From assembly GCF_900108335.1 (NCBI RefSeq), contig NZ_FNVT01000003.1, positions 894,554 through 958,553 on the forward strand: 64,000 nucleotides of DNA, read 5' to 3'. Position 1 is the first letter of the stretch. Every line of letters begins with the position of its first letter. A model generated the notes under the pieces. It was not told where the DNA came from. It searched no databases and saw nothing but the letters and a program-made list of their open reading frames with translations. The stretch comes from Nonomuraea solani. GTDB taxonomy: Bacteria > Actinomycetota > Actinomycetes > Streptosporangiales > Streptosporangiaceae. Positions 26,924 through 35,844 of this stretch are shown here, in pieces. Both the position numbers and the translations under genes were made by a program.

Positions 26924-26929
26924 TACGCT
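26924..26929 (+). promoter_or_regulatory. -10-like TACGCT before IspD-like gene
   Basis: TACGCT ends six bases before ATG 26936; no Shine-Dalgarno sequence lies between, so a leaderless mRNA is likely. Confidence 0.45.
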
Positions 26930-26935
26930 CGGGGT

Positions 26936-28222
26936 ATGAATTCGGGGCTGCGGTCGGTAGGGGTCCTCCTCGCGGGCGGCGTGGGGCAGCGGGTCGGGCG
27001 TGGCGTGCCCAAGCAGCTCATCGAGGTCGCGGGGCGGACGATCATCGAGCACTCGCTGGCGGTGTTCGAGGCGGCGCCCGAGATCGACGAGGTCGTGGTG
27101 CTGATGACGCCGGGGCACACCGACCGCGTCAGGGAGATCGTGGCCGCGGGCGGCTACCGCAAGGTGAGCAAGGTCGTGGAGGGGGGCGAGAGCCGTACCG
27201 AGAGCACGTGGCGGGCGCTCCGTGCGCTCGGCACCGAGGAGTGCAACGTCCTGCTGCACGACGCTGTACGCCCTCTCCTGGAGCCCCGGATCATCACAGA
27301 CTGTGTCAGGGCACTGGAGACCCACACGGCCGTCAACGTGGCGATAGCGAGCTCCGACACGGTCCTGGTGGCCGAGCCTGGGCCGGACGGCGAGGTGATC
27401 AGCGAGGTGATCGGCGAGGTGCTCGACCGGTCGCGGCTGCGGCGCAGCCAGACGCCGCAGTGCTTCCGCCTGTCGGTGATCCGCGAGGCCTACGACCGGG
27501 CGCTGGCCGACCCGCGGTTCCCCGGCCGGCCGGCCACCGACGACTGCGGCGTGGTGCTGCGCTACCTGCCCGACGTGCCGATCCACCTGGTGCCGGGCAG
27601 CGAGCGCAACATCAAGGTCACCCACCCCGCCGACCTGCACATCGCCGACCTGCTCTTCCGGCTCCCGCCCGCCGTGCCCAAGGGCGACGCCGGCGGGCTC
27701 GCCGGCCGGACGGTGGTCGTGCTCGGCGGCCCGGAGATCGCCTCGCTGGCCACCGCCGGCGGCGCCCGGGTGCACGCCCTGTCGGCGGCCGACGGGGTGC
27801 GCGTTGACGACTTCGACTCGGTGGCCAAGGCGCTCGACGACGTGGGCGCGGCCGACCACGTGGTGTACGCGGCGGGCATGGGCCACGCGGGCACCCTCGA
27901 CAGGGCCACCGGCGAGACCGTCGCCGAGGTGGTCGGCACCGGGCATCTCGGCGCGCTCAACGTGGCCCGCGCCGCCCGCCCGCACCTGCGCGGCAGCCTG
28001 CTGCTGCACGTGCCGCCGGGCTCGGGCGCGCTGCACGCCTCCGGGGCCGGTGCGGTGGCCGGGCTGACCCGGGCGCTGGCCCGCGAATGGGCTGCCGACG
28101 GCATCCGGGTCAACTGCGTCAATACCGGCGCGTCTCCGCTCCTCGTCGCGCAGACCTCGCTGGACATCCTCATCTCCGACCTATCAGGGCAAGTCATAGA
28201 TCTTCGCGTGGACGGTTCTTGA
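26936..28222 (+). CDS. IspD-like cytidylyltransferase fused to a degenerate SDR domain
   Basis: 428 residues. The N-terminal 230 form an IspD/TarI-type CTP transferase: VLLAGGVGQRVGRGVPKQ, HDAVRPLLEPR and QTPQCFR are all present. The C-terminal 170 residues have the SDR fold order (AAGMGHAG, LTRALAREWAADGIRVNCVNTG) as in CDP-ribitol synthases of the Bcs1/TarIJ type. However, the SDR Tyr and Lys align with H367 and A371, and the N-terminal TGxxxGxG loop is replaced by LGGPEIAS. The reductase half is therefore probably inactive and structural. Likely product: a CDP-polyol or CDP-glycerol for the adjacent TagF-like polymerase. Confidence 0.78.
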   Translation: MNSGLRSVGVLLAGGVGQRVGRGVPKQLIEVAGRTIIEHSLAVFEAAPEIDEVVVLMTPGHTDRVREIVAAGGYRKVSKVVEGGESRTESTWRALRALGTEECNVLLHDAVRPLLEPRIITDCVRALETHTAVNVAIASSDTVLVAEPGPDGEVISEVIGEVLDRSRLRRSQTPQCFRLSVIREAYDRALADPRFPGRPATDDCGVVLRYLPDVPIHLVPGSERNIKVTHPADLHIADLLFRLPPAVPKGDAGGLAGRTVVVLGGPEIASLATAGGARVHALSAADGVRVDDFDSVAKALDDVGAADHVVYAAGMGHAGTLDRATGETVAEVVGTGHLGALNVARAARPHLRGSLLLHVPPGSGALHASGAGAVAGLTRALAREWAADGIRVNCVNTGASPLLVAQTSLDILISDLSGQVIDLRVDGS

Positions 28223-28234
28223 CCTGACGGTTGT

Positions 28235-28240
28235 TACCGT
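28235..28240 (+). promoter_or_regulatory. -10-like TACCGT before TagF-like gene
   Basis: TACCGT ends eight bases before ATG 28249 in the 26-bp gap after the IspD-like gene; it may give the polymerase gene its own promoter. Confidence 0.3.
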
Positions 28241-28248
28241 GCGATCAC

Positions 28249-29988
28249 ATGGGGAGACTCATCGTGATCGCGGCGCTGCTCGGCGGCTACCCCGTCCTGC
28301 TGGTGACGGCGCTCTGGCCGGCGCCGCTGCTGTTCGGGGTGGTGGCCGCGGCCTCCTACGCCGCCGAATGCCTGGCGCCGCGCGCCGCCAGGCCGCTGCC
28401 CGACCTGCTCGGCAAGGTGCACCTCGGGATCACGCTGCGCTTCGCGGTCAGGGAGACCATGGCGCTGCTGCTGGTGGCGCGGACGTCGGGGCCCGACTCA
28501 CCGTGGTTCGTGGCGCTGGCGGCCGGCGTGCTCGCGATCCACGCGGTCAGGGCCGTGCACACCGGCCTCGCCATCCGGCTCGTGCAGACGCTCAGCAGGA
28601 TGCCGGTGACCACCCGCAACCTCGACGTCTCCGCGCTGCGCATCCCCAAGATGCCGCCCAGGGCGCTGCGCGACGCCCGCAGCGTGCCGTTCCTCTACCT
28701 GGACGCGCTGCCGGTGCTCGGCGCGGCCCTCGGGGTGGTGCCCGCCGCGCTCGGCGCGTGGCTGGCGATCGTGGCGGGCCTGGCGGGGGCGCTCGCGCTG
28801 ATCCCGTACGTGCGCCGCGCCACCCCGCTCACCGACCGGGCCAGGGTCCTGGATGTAGTGGCCGAGCAGGTCGAGCGCTACCGGCCCGAGGTCATCCTGT
28901 ACTTCTCCGGCGCCACCGCGGCCGCCTACCAGGCCAGGATGTGGCTGCCCACGCTCGAACGCCTCGGCCGCCGGGCCATCGTCGTGCTGCGTGAGCGCGG
29001 CATGGCCAGGCACCTGGAGACGACCGGCCTGCCGATGGTGTGCATCCCGTCGTCGGCCGACCTGATGAGCTTCCGCGCCCTGTCCAGCGCCAGGCTCTGC
29101 CTGTACGTCGCCAACGTCGGCAGGAACGTGCACATGCTGCGCATCCCGACCCTGCGCAGCGTGTTCCTCAACCACGGCGACAGCGACAAGGAGGCCTCGT
29201 TCAACCCGTTCTCGCGGGTGTACGACGAGGTGTGGGTGGCCGGGCCGGCCGGTCGTGAGCGTTACCGGCGGGCCAAGGTGGGCGTCAGGGACGAGAACAT
29301 CTTCGAGGTCGGCCGGCCGCAACTGGAGGGCATCTCCTCCGAGGGGCCCGGGCTGCCGTACCGGACCGTCCTTTACGCTCCCACCTGGGAGGGCTGGAAC
29401 GACGACCTGTTCCACACCTCACTGATCACCATGGGGCCCCGCATCGTACGGGCGCTGCTCGACCACCGGCCGCCGCTGCGTGTGATCTACAAGCCGCACC
29501 CGCTGACCGGGCACCGCGACAAGAGCGCCATCCGGGCGCACAAGAAGATCGTGGCCATGATCGAGGCCGTGGAGCTGGCCAAGTCGAAGGCCAGGCACCC
29601 GTCGGGGGTGGTGGCCGGGCAGACGCCGCGGATCAGGCACCTGATCGTCAACGGGCCCGAGCCGCACCTCTACGACTGCTTCAATGAGTGCGACCTGCTG
29701 ATCAGCGACATCTCCAGCGTCGTGGCCGACTTCCTGGCCAGCGAGAAGCCGTATGCCGTGACGAACGTCGCGGGCCTGCCCGAGCGCGCCTTCTACGAGC
29801 GCTACCCGAGCACCGAGGGCGGCGTGTTGCTCGGCGAGGACCTGTCGGCCCTCGCCGAGTTCTTGGACGGGGAGGACACCCTGGCCGGAGCCAGGGTCAA
29901 GCTCAGGGGCCAACTGCTCGGCCCCGAATATCCGGACGCGCTGACCCGCTTCAACGCCGCCGTCGAGCGGGTCTTCGCGGGCGGTTAG
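28249..29988 (+). CDS. CDP-glycerol glycerophosphotransferase-like polymerase (TagB/TagF type)
   Basis: 579 residues. The N-terminal 200 residues hold several hydrophobic helices, unusual for soluble TagF enzymes, so this protein is membrane-embedded. The C-terminal domain has the Glyphos_transf landmarks: VFLNHGDSDKE (active-site histidine), YAPTWEGW, YKPHPLTG and DLLISDISSVVADFL. It would polymerise or prime a glycerol- or polyol-phosphate chain from a CDP-linked donor, presumably made by the gene just upstream. ATG 28249 is used. The end overlaps the convergent GT2 gene by 4 bp. Confidence 0.82.
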   Translation: MGRLIVIAALLGGYPVLLVTALWPAPLLFGVVAAASYAAECLAPRAARPLPDLLGKVHLGITLRFAVRETMALLLVARTSGPDSPWFVALAAGVLAIHAVRAVHTGLAIRLVQTLSRMPVTTRNLDVSALRIPKMPPRALRDARSVPFLYLDALPVLGAALGVVPAALGAWLAIVAGLAGALALIPYVRRATPLTDRARVLDVVAEQVERYRPEVILYFSGATAAAYQARMWLPTLERLGRRAIVVLRERGMARHLETTGLPMVCIPSSADLMSFRALSSARLCLYVANVGRNVHMLRIPTLRSVFLNHGDSDKEASFNPFSRVYDEVWVAGPAGRERYRRAKVGVRDENIFEVGRPQLEGISSEGPGLPYRTVLYAPTWEGWNDDLFHTSLITMGPRIVRALLDHRPPLRVIYKPHPLTGHRDKSAIRAHKKIVAMIEAVELAKSKARHPSGVVAGQTPRIRHLIVNGPEPHLYDCFNECDLLISDISSVVADFLASEKPYAVTNVAGLPERAFYERYPSTEGGVLLGEDLSALAEFLDGEDTLAGARVKLRGQLLGPEYPDALTRFNAAVERVFAGG

Positions 29989-31013
29989 CCGGGTGGTCTG
30001 GCGAGCTTCTTCGGGCTGGTCAGGAAGCCCCAGCCCCATGACCAGTGCATGGCCGCGTAGACGACCGGCAGCCGCAGCTTGACCGCGAAGGGCAGCCCGC
30101 TCCCGGTCAGCGCCGAGCCCGCCACGATGGCCACCGCGTAGCCGCCGGGGACGATCAGGGCGAGCGGGAGGAACGGCGAGACGACCAGCCCGAGCAGCAT
30201 CGCCAGCACGGCGGCGGGCGGCGCCAGGTAGCGCAGGTTGATCGTGCCCTCGTGCGTGCGCGCGACCACCCGCCGCCAGCGGCCGTAGTGGAAGTACTGC
30301 TTGGCCAGCGCCTTGACGTTGGGTCTCGGCCGGTAGGAGACCCGCATGCGCGGCTGGAACCACACCAGGCCGCCGCTCTCGCGGATGCGGTGGTTCATCT
30401 CCCAGTCCTGGGCCCGCTGGAAGTGCTCGTCGTAGCCGCCCACCCGGTCGAGCGCCGAGCGGCGGAAGACGCCCAGGTAGACGGTGTCGGCGGGGCCCGC
30501 CGTCCCGCCCACGTGGAAGGCGGCGGCGCCCACGCCGATCTTTGAGGTCATGGCCCGCGCGACGGCCTGCTCGAACGGCGACACGCCCTCGGCCGCCATC
30601 ACGCCGCCCACGTTGTCGGCGCCGGTCTCGGCCAGCGTCTCGACCGCGACGCGCAGGTAGTCGGAGGGCAGCATGGCGTGCCCGTCGACCCTGGCGATGA
30701 TGCCGTTACGCGAGGCGCCGATCGCGGCGTTGAGCGCGTTGGGGGTGCGGCCCGTCGGGTTGGGGACCACGGTCACCCGGGGATCGGCCGCCGCGATGGC
30801 GTCGGCGACCTCCTGGGTTCGGTCTTGGGAAGGACCCACGGCGAGGACGACCTCGATCTCACCGGGGTAGCTCTGGGCGAGGACCTGGGCGACGGCCTCG
30901 CGAAGGTGCCGCTCCTCGTTGAGGACCGGCATGACGACGGAGATGGGGGGCCAGCCGCGCGTCTCCGCGGGCGCGTGCGGCGAGTCGGGGAACTGCTTCA
31001 TGGCGGGGCTCAC
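29985..31013 (-). CDS. GT2 glycosyltransferase, ExoA-like
   Basis: 342 residues with an N-terminal GT-A domain (ISVVMPVLNEERHL, ARVDGHAMLPSDYL as DXD-equivalent, RAQDWEMNHRIRESGG as catalytic region) and C-terminal hydrophobic helices (AVLAMLLGLVVSPFLPLALIV). The layout resembles succinoglycan glucosyltransferase ExoA. GTG 31013 is used; an in-frame ATG four codons in is an alternative. It faces the TagF-like gene tail to tail and is divergent from the LCP gene, so it is probably part of the same glycopolymer locus. Confidence 0.82.
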   Translation of the reverse strand: MSPAMKQFPDSPHAPAETRGWPPISVVMPVLNEERHLREAVAQVLAQSYPGEIEVVLAVGPSQDRTQEVADAIAAADPRVTVVPNPTGRTPNALNAAIGASRNGIIARVDGHAMLPSDYLRVAVETLAETGADNVGGVMAAEGVSPFEQAVARAMTSKIGVGAAAFHVGGTAGPADTVYLGVFRRSALDRVGGYDEHFQRAQDWEMNHRIRESGGLVWFQPRMRVSYRPRPNVKALAKQYFHYGRWRRVVARTHEGTINLRYLAPPAAVLAMLLGLVVSPFLPLALIVPGGYAVAIVAGSALTGSGLPFAVKLRLPVVYAAMHWSWGWGFLTSPKKLARPPG

Positions 31014-31081
31014 GCTACTGTACGAGCGAGGGAGGAGGGCAATCGAAGGCCCGAACCTCCGGGTGACAAAAGGGGGACGGC

Positions 31082-32533
31082 ATGCGCGACCCGGGCGAGG
31101 AGGACGCCGGAGTGCTCGTGGGCGGCGACGCCTACGGTGGCGTCAAGCTCACCCCCGGCCGCCCCCGCAAGCCCCCGCCGCAACCGCCGCGCAGGAGCGC
31201 CAAGGCCCGCCGCCGCAACGTGCTGATCGCGGGCTTCCTGTCCACGGGCGTGCTGGTCACCACGGGAGTGGTGTGGGCGACCCCGCGCCAGATCGGCACC
31301 GTCGACGCCGGGGTGACCGCGCCCGCGTCGCAGGGGGCCGAGAACATCCTGCTGGTCGGCGTCGACAAGCGCGACGACCTCACCCGCCAGCAGCAGAACC
31401 GGCTCAAGCTCGGCCGCGAGTCCGGCCAGCGCACCGACACCATGATGGTCATCCACCTGTCGGAGGACCACAGCAAGGTGACCGTGGTGAGCCTGCCGCG
31501 CGACACCTGGACCACGATCCCCGGCAAGGGCGACCACAAGATCAACTCGGCTTACCAGTTCGGCGGGCCCAAGCTGGCCAAGCAGACCGTCGAGGCGGCC
31601 ACCGGGCTGCAGATCAACCGCTACATCGAGGTCAACATCCTCGGCTTCATTGACGTCGTCGACTCGCTGGGCGGGGTCACCGTCTGCACGCCCGTGCCGA
31701 TCAACGACCCCAAGATCGCGCTCAACCTGGCGGCCGGCACCCACCAGCTCGACGGCGTGCGGGCGCTCGGCTACGCGCGCACCCGGGCCACCGCCCGCGC
31801 CGACCTCGACCGCATCGACCGGCAGCAGCAGGTCATCTCGGCGCTGCTCAACCGGGCGCTGAGCGCCGACACGCTGGCCAATCCCGGCAAGCTGGCCTCG
31901 TTCGTCAACACCACGCTGAGCACGGTCAAGGTCGATCCCGATGACGGCCTGCTCGGGCTGGCCAGCCAGCTCAGAGACGTCTCGCTGAACAACGTGACCT
32001 TCGCCGAGGTGCCGCTGGCCAACGTCGACTTCAAGTCGCCCACCGGCGAGTCGGCGGTGCTGTGGGACAGGGCGGCGGCCCGCGACATGTTCGCCAAGAT
32101 CGACAAGGACCAAGACCCGGCCAAGCCCACGCCGAGCGCCACGCCGTCCAGCAAGCCGTCCGCGATCACGCCCGACCAGATCACCATCAAGGTCAAGAAC
32201 GGCACGCTGATCACGGGCCTGGCGGCCCGCGCCAAGACGGCCCTGGCCGGGGCCGGGTTCAAGGTGCCCGGCGAACCGGGTAACACCACCAAGAAGGACT
32301 ACAAGAAGACGATCATCCGCTATGGCGAGGACCTGGAGGCGTCCGCCAAGATCGTGGCCGCCGCCATTCCGGGGGCGGAACTTCGCAAGGCGGACATCAA
32401 GAACATCGAGCTGATTCTCGGCAGTGACCAGCCGAAAATCGGCAAGAAGGAAACCGGACCTTCACCCTCCGCCAAGCCGAGTGTTACACCAACGACAAAA
32501 ACGGCAATGCAGAACATATGTAAGAAACAGTAA
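31082..32533 (+). CDS. LytR-CpsA-Psr (LCP) family ligase
   Basis: 483-residue membrane-anchored LCP protein. A basic cytoplasmic tail is followed by a single helix (VLIAGFLSTGVLVTTGVVWA), then the LCP domain with NILLVGVDKRDD, QRTDTMMVIHLS and VVSLPRDTW, and a LytR_C domain starting near ITIKVKNGTLITG. It ends with a serine/proline/threonine-rich tail and KKQ. Located next to the polymerase genes, it probably links their product to peptidoglycan. GGGGGAC precedes ATG 31082. Confidence 0.87.
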   Translation: MRDPGEEDAGVLVGGDAYGGVKLTPGRPRKPPPQPPRRSAKARRRNVLIAGFLSTGVLVTTGVVWATPRQIGTVDAGVTAPASQGAENILLVGVDKRDDLTRQQQNRLKLGRESGQRTDTMMVIHLSEDHSKVTVVSLPRDTWTTIPGKGDHKINSAYQFGGPKLAKQTVEAATGLQINRYIEVNILGFIDVVDSLGGVTVCTPVPINDPKIALNLAAGTHQLDGVRALGYARTRATARADLDRIDRQQQVISALLNRALSADTLANPGKLASFVNTTLSTVKVDPDDGLLGLASQLRDVSLNNVTFAEVPLANVDFKSPTGESAVLWDRAAARDMFAKIDKDQDPAKPTPSATPSSKPSAITPDQITIKVKNGTLITGLAARAKTALAGAGFKVPGEPGNTTKKDYKKTIIRYGEDLEASAKIVAAAIPGAELRKADIKNIELILGSDQPKIGKKETGPSPSAKPSVTPTTKTAMQNICKKQ

Positions 32534-32564
32534 TAACTATCTGCGGTTCGGGCAGGTGAGGCCC

Positions 32565-32912
32565 ATGGTGGTCAGGTGTTGGCGGGAGGACCCCTGTACG
32601 GTGCTGCATCTCGTGGGAGACCTCGACGTGGCGGGCGCTCCCCGGTTGCGGGCGGAGCTCGAGCAGGCGCTGGCCGCCGCCGATCCGCTCAACGTGGTGG
32701 TCGATCTGACCGAGGTGCCGTTCTGTGACTCGGTGGGGCTCGGGGTGCTGGTCGCCACGCTGAACCACGTACAGGATCTGCACGGGCGCATGATCCTCGT
32801 GCTCGCCCCCGGCATGATCCGTCACCTGCTGACGATCACCAACCTCGACCGGCACTTCGAGACGAGCGGATCCCTCGGGGAGGCGCGCGCGGCCCTCGCC
32901 GACGCGGCCTGA
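32565..32912 (+). CDS. STAS-domain anti-anti-sigma factor
   Basis: 115-residue SpoIIAA/RsbV-like protein. VLHLVGDLDVAGAPRL is the first strand-helix, and FCDSVGLGVL contains the serine normally phosphorylated by an anti-sigma kinase. It would release a sigma factor by partner switching. No kinase or sigma gene adjoins it, so partners must be elsewhere. ATG 32565 is chosen; GTG 32556 is possible. Confidence 0.82.
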   Translation: MVVRCWREDPCTVLHLVGDLDVAGAPRLRAELEQALAAADPLNVVVDLTEVPFCDSVGLGVLVATLNHVQDLHGRMILVLAPGMIRHLLTITNLDRHFETSGSLGEARAALADAA

Positions 32913-33159
32913 GTGGCCCGGCCGGTTCGTCGTCGCCCATCTCGGTGACTCGCCCGTCGGCCCGGTCGCACCCGGCGACCACTCCATCGCGTGGGACCGT
33001 GGCTACCTCGCCTATGGCGCCAGGACCCTCGCGGAGGCCGGCGTGCCGCGCATCGTGGCGGCCACCGACGTCGCCAACACCCCCACCGCTCAGGCGTTCC
33101 CGCGTGCTGGATACTCGGAGACCGGCCGGCTCTACCGCTGTCACTGGAGGGTTTCATGA
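32913..33159 (+). pseudogene. C-terminal remnant of a GNAT acetyltransferase
   Basis: One frame reads GRFVVAHLGDSPVGPVAPGD then TDVANTPTAQAFPRAGYSETG and ends YRCHWRVS, the C-terminal half of a GNAT N-acetyltransferase (the VAN-x-x-A-x-AF-x-x-AGY pattern is typical). The N-terminal half is missing and no start codon fits, because the frame runs back into the STAS gene in another register. Its TGA overlaps the ATG of the LLM gene (ATGA), a remnant of operon coupling. Confidence 0.6.
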
Positions 33160-33995
33160 GACTGGGAGTCATGTTCGACCGGGATCTGCCGCCCGAGCAG
33201 CTCATTCCGTTCGCCAGGGCGCTCGACGAGACGTCCCTCGACGATCTGTGGGTCGTGGAGGACCTGGGCTGGACCGGCGGCATCTCGGCGGCCGCCACGG
33301 CGCTCGCCGTCACCTCCCGGATCCGCGTCGGCATCGGCATCACGCCGGCGCCGCTGCGCAACCCGATGCTGCTGGCGATGGAGCTGGGCAACCTGGCGCG
33401 CGTGCACCCCGGGCGGCTCGCGGCCGGGATCGGCCACGGTGTCGGCGACTGGATGCGCCAGGTGGGCGCCGCGCCCGCCTCGCCGCTGTCCCTCCTTGAG
33501 GAGACCATCACGTCCGTACGCGCTCTGCTGCGCGGCGAGACGGTCACCCTGCACGGCCGGTCGGTCCACCTGGACGGGGTGTCGCTCGTCCATCCGCCGG
33601 CCGAGCCGCCGCCGGTGCTCGCGGGTGTGAAGAAGCCGAAGTCGCTGGCGCTGTCGGGGCGGGTGGCCCAGGGGACGATCGTGCCCGAGGGCGTCGGGCC
33701 GGCGCAGTTGCCGGGGATCATCGACCAGATCGGCGGGGGTGACGATCATGAGCTGGTGGTCTTCACCTACCTGCACACCGGCCCCGGCACCGCCGAGGCC
33801 ACCGGGGCCATGGTGGCGGGGCAGGCCGAGTTCCTCGGGGTCGCTCCTGAGGAGGTCGTGATGGCCACCGGGACCGGTGCGGAGGCGGCGGAGCGGGTCA
33901 AGAGCCTGTGGGCGGCCGGGGCGGACTCGGTGGTGGTGCGGCCGCTGGGCTCGGACCCGCTCACCCACGTCCAGACCCTGCTGTCGGCCCTCTAG
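33156..33995 (+). CDS. LLM-class flavin-dependent oxidoreductase
   Basis: 279-residue luciferase-like TIM-barrel protein. LGVMFDRDLPPEQLIPFA, WVVEDLGWTGG, RIRVGIGITPAPLRNPMLLAME and LARVHPGRLAAGIGHG are the family landmarks. Such proteins use FMN or F420; the F420 pathway is present in this genome (fbiC at 1-756), but the cofactor cannot be decided from sequence. It starts at ATG 33156 within the tail of the GNAT remnant. Confidence 0.83.
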   Translation: MRLGVMFDRDLPPEQLIPFARALDETSLDDLWVVEDLGWTGGISAAATALAVTSRIRVGIGITPAPLRNPMLLAMELGNLARVHPGRLAAGIGHGVGDWMRQVGAAPASPLSLLEETITSVRALLRGETVTLHGRSVHLDGVSLVHPPAEPPPVLAGVKKPKSLALSGRVAQGTIVPEGVGPAQLPGIIDQIGGGDDHELVVFTYLHTGPGTAEATGAMVAGQAEFLGVAPEEVVMATGTGAEAAERVKSLWAAGADSVVVRPLGSDPLTHVQTLLSAL

Positions 33996-34112
33996 ATTTG
34001 AAGATGCCGCTCGCCTGAAGATGCCCCTCGCCTGAAGATGGCCCGAACGGTCGATGGGGGGTCGGCCGGATGGCCGATGGCCGGGCGGCGGGGCTCGGCC
34101 ACGATCAATGCC

Positions 34113-34838
34113 ATGAGGCGAATCGCGGCATTAACGGCATGCGCGGCGGTCATGGCGGCGGCGACCGGCGGTTGCAGCGTGGACCTGGACGCTGACGAGG
34201 TCCACGCCACCCAGTCGTTCCCGTTCACCGGGACCGACCTGACGATCAAATCCTCCGTGGGCGGGGTCCGCGTCCTCCCCGGCACGGGCGGCACCGTCCA
34301 GGTGGAACGCTGGGCGCGCGGCAAGGCCGCCGACAACCCCACCTGGTCCCTGCGGGACGGCGCTCTCCGTCTCGGCGTGGACTGCAACATGGTCTTCGGC
34401 GACTGCGGGGCCCGCTATCACATCAAGGTCCCGCCCGGCGTACGGCTGTCGGTGGACGCGGCGGACGGGGTCATCCTGAACGACCTGGCCCAGGACGTCG
34501 ACGTGGTCAGCAGGGACCGCATCCAGGTGACGGGGACCTCGGGACGGCTGCGGCTGCGCAGCGAGGGCTCGATCACGGGTGAGGGGCTGAAGTCGGCGTA
34601 CGTCAGGGGCCGCACGTCGGACGGCGCCATCGACCTGACCTTCACCGCCCGGCCCACCACCCTCGACCTGCGGTCACAGGACGGGGCGGTGACGGCGGCG
34701 GTGCCGCGGGGCACGTACGCGGTGACGGCCAAGAGCGCCGACGGGCGGGAACGGTCGGAGCTCGAGCACGACAAGAAGAGCTCCAGCACCATCGTCGCCC
34801 GCAGCGCCACGGGCGACGTCCGCCTCGTGTCCCGTTAG
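34113..34838 (+). CDS. DUF4097-type lipoprotein
   Basis: 241 residues. The N-terminus is a lipoprotein signal (MRRIAALTACAAVMAAATGGC) with lipobox ATGGC, so cleavage before cysteine 21 or so and acylation are expected. The mature part is a beta-helix-like series of strands (VDAADGVILNDLAQDVDVVS, RTSDGAIDLTF, RSQDGAVTAAV) of the DUF4097 putative-adhesin type. Surface-exposed, function unknown. ATG 34113 is chosen because it begins the signal peptide. Confidence 0.75.
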   Translation: MRRIAALTACAAVMAAATGGCSVDLDADEVHATQSFPFTGTDLTIKSSVGGVRVLPGTGGTVQVERWARGKAADNPTWSLRDGALRLGVDCNMVFGDCGARYHIKVPPGVRLSVDAADGVILNDLAQDVDVVSRDRIQVTGTSGRLRLRSEGSITGEGLKSAYVRGRTSDGAIDLTFTARPTTLDLRSQDGAVTAAVPRGTYAVTAKSADGRERSELEHDKKSSSTIVARSATGDVRLVSR

Positions 34839-34843
34839 CAGAG

Positions 34844-35656
34844 CTACTGCCAGATCGCCGCGTACACACCGTTCTCGGCGTTGACCTGCACGGGCTGGAA
34901 GCCCTTGCCCTTGAGGTCGTTGAAGCGCTTCTGGTAGCCGGTGGCGCTCATGTCGACGTAGTGGGCCCAGTCCTTGACGCCGTCCTTGCGCCAGACGGCC
35001 GCGTACGTCCCGTCGGGCGCCACGGCGATCTTGACCGGCCGGAAGCCCTTGTCCTTCCTGGCGTAGAACTCGCTCTCGTGCTGCTGCCGGCTCTTGCCGT
35101 ACGTGAAGGACCAGGGCCCGCCGGACTCGGCGCTCCACACGCCCACGTAGCGGACGTCATCGGCGGTGCCGTACGCGTCGATGGAGGTCAGCGTGAGCCC
35201 GTCGCCGGCCGCCCGCTCATTGACGGCGGCGAAGCGCGCGCCGGTGAGGCCCGACTTGGCGAGGAACTTGCCGCTCTTCTTGGCGAAGACGGCGGTGAAC
35301 ACCGGCGAGCCGGCGGGCCCGGTGGCGGACACGGAAACGGGCTGCGCCCCCTGTTTCACCCCGGCGTCGAAGCGCTTCTGGTATCCACCGGCCGACATGC
35401 CCTGCCAAATGCCCCACCCGGTGGAGGATCCGTCTTTCACCCAGACGGCCGCGTACCGCTCGCCGTCGGAGACGTTCACGGTGATCGGCCGGTAGCCCGA
35501 CTTCTTGAGCTGCTTGGCCTTCACCACGCTCTGCTCGGCACCGACCCCGTGGTAGGCCACCCACGCCGGCGCCGCCTGCGCACCGGCCGCCGGCGCCGTC
35601 ACCACCACTCCGGCCAGCACGGACGCGACTACTGCGATCTTCCCTGTGGTGCGCAT
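34844..35656 (-). CDS. Secreted tandem-repeat protein (BTRD1-like)
   Basis: 270-residue secreted protein with a clear signal peptide (VASVLAGVVVTAPAAGAQA). The mature part consists of five related repeats of about 45 residues, each with Y-x-x-x-F/K ... KGFRPV-x-V-x-x-x-G-x-Y-A-A-V/I-W; for example KDKGFRPVKIAVAPDGTYAAVW and LKGKGFQPVQVNAENGVYAAIW. The pattern matches the bacterial tandem repeat domain 1 family, also seen at the N-terminus of polyglycine hydrolases. No catalytic domain is attached. It ends six bases from the convergent lipoprotein gene. Confidence 0.72.
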   Translation of the reverse strand: MRTTGKIAVVASVLAGVVVTAPAAGAQAAPAWVAYHGVGAEQSVVKAKQLKKSGYRPITVNVSDGERYAAVWVKDGSSTGWGIWQGMSAGGYQKRFDAGVKQGAQPVSVSATGPAGSPVFTAVFAKKSGKFLAKSGLTGARFAAVNERAAGDGLTLTSIDAYGTADDVRYVGVWSAESGGPWSFTYGKSRQQHESEFYARKDKGFRPVKIAVAPDGTYAAVWRKDGVKDWAHYVDMSATGYQKRFNDLKGKGFQPVQVNAENGVYAAIWQ

Positions 35657-35844
35657 GACCCTCCCAGGCAGGACTCATCACTCGTTCAAGGGGGTGAGCC
35701 ACGACCCTAACAGCAGCCCCAGACGTCCCATGCGTGCCGGTCTACGCGAAAACGCGAGGCTCACCTGAGAGTCGCATCTGTCCTGGACATGCTTCGTCAG
35801 CGCGCTCAGGATGGGAGCAGTCGAATGATCCTCATGGAGGACCC

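Noticed and set aside
25409..28036. Extension of the CDP-alcohol transferase frame to 875 codons
   Set aside because: The upstream part is antisense to the IspD-like gene and lacks motifs; a TTG with a strong ribosome site at 26824 is preferred.
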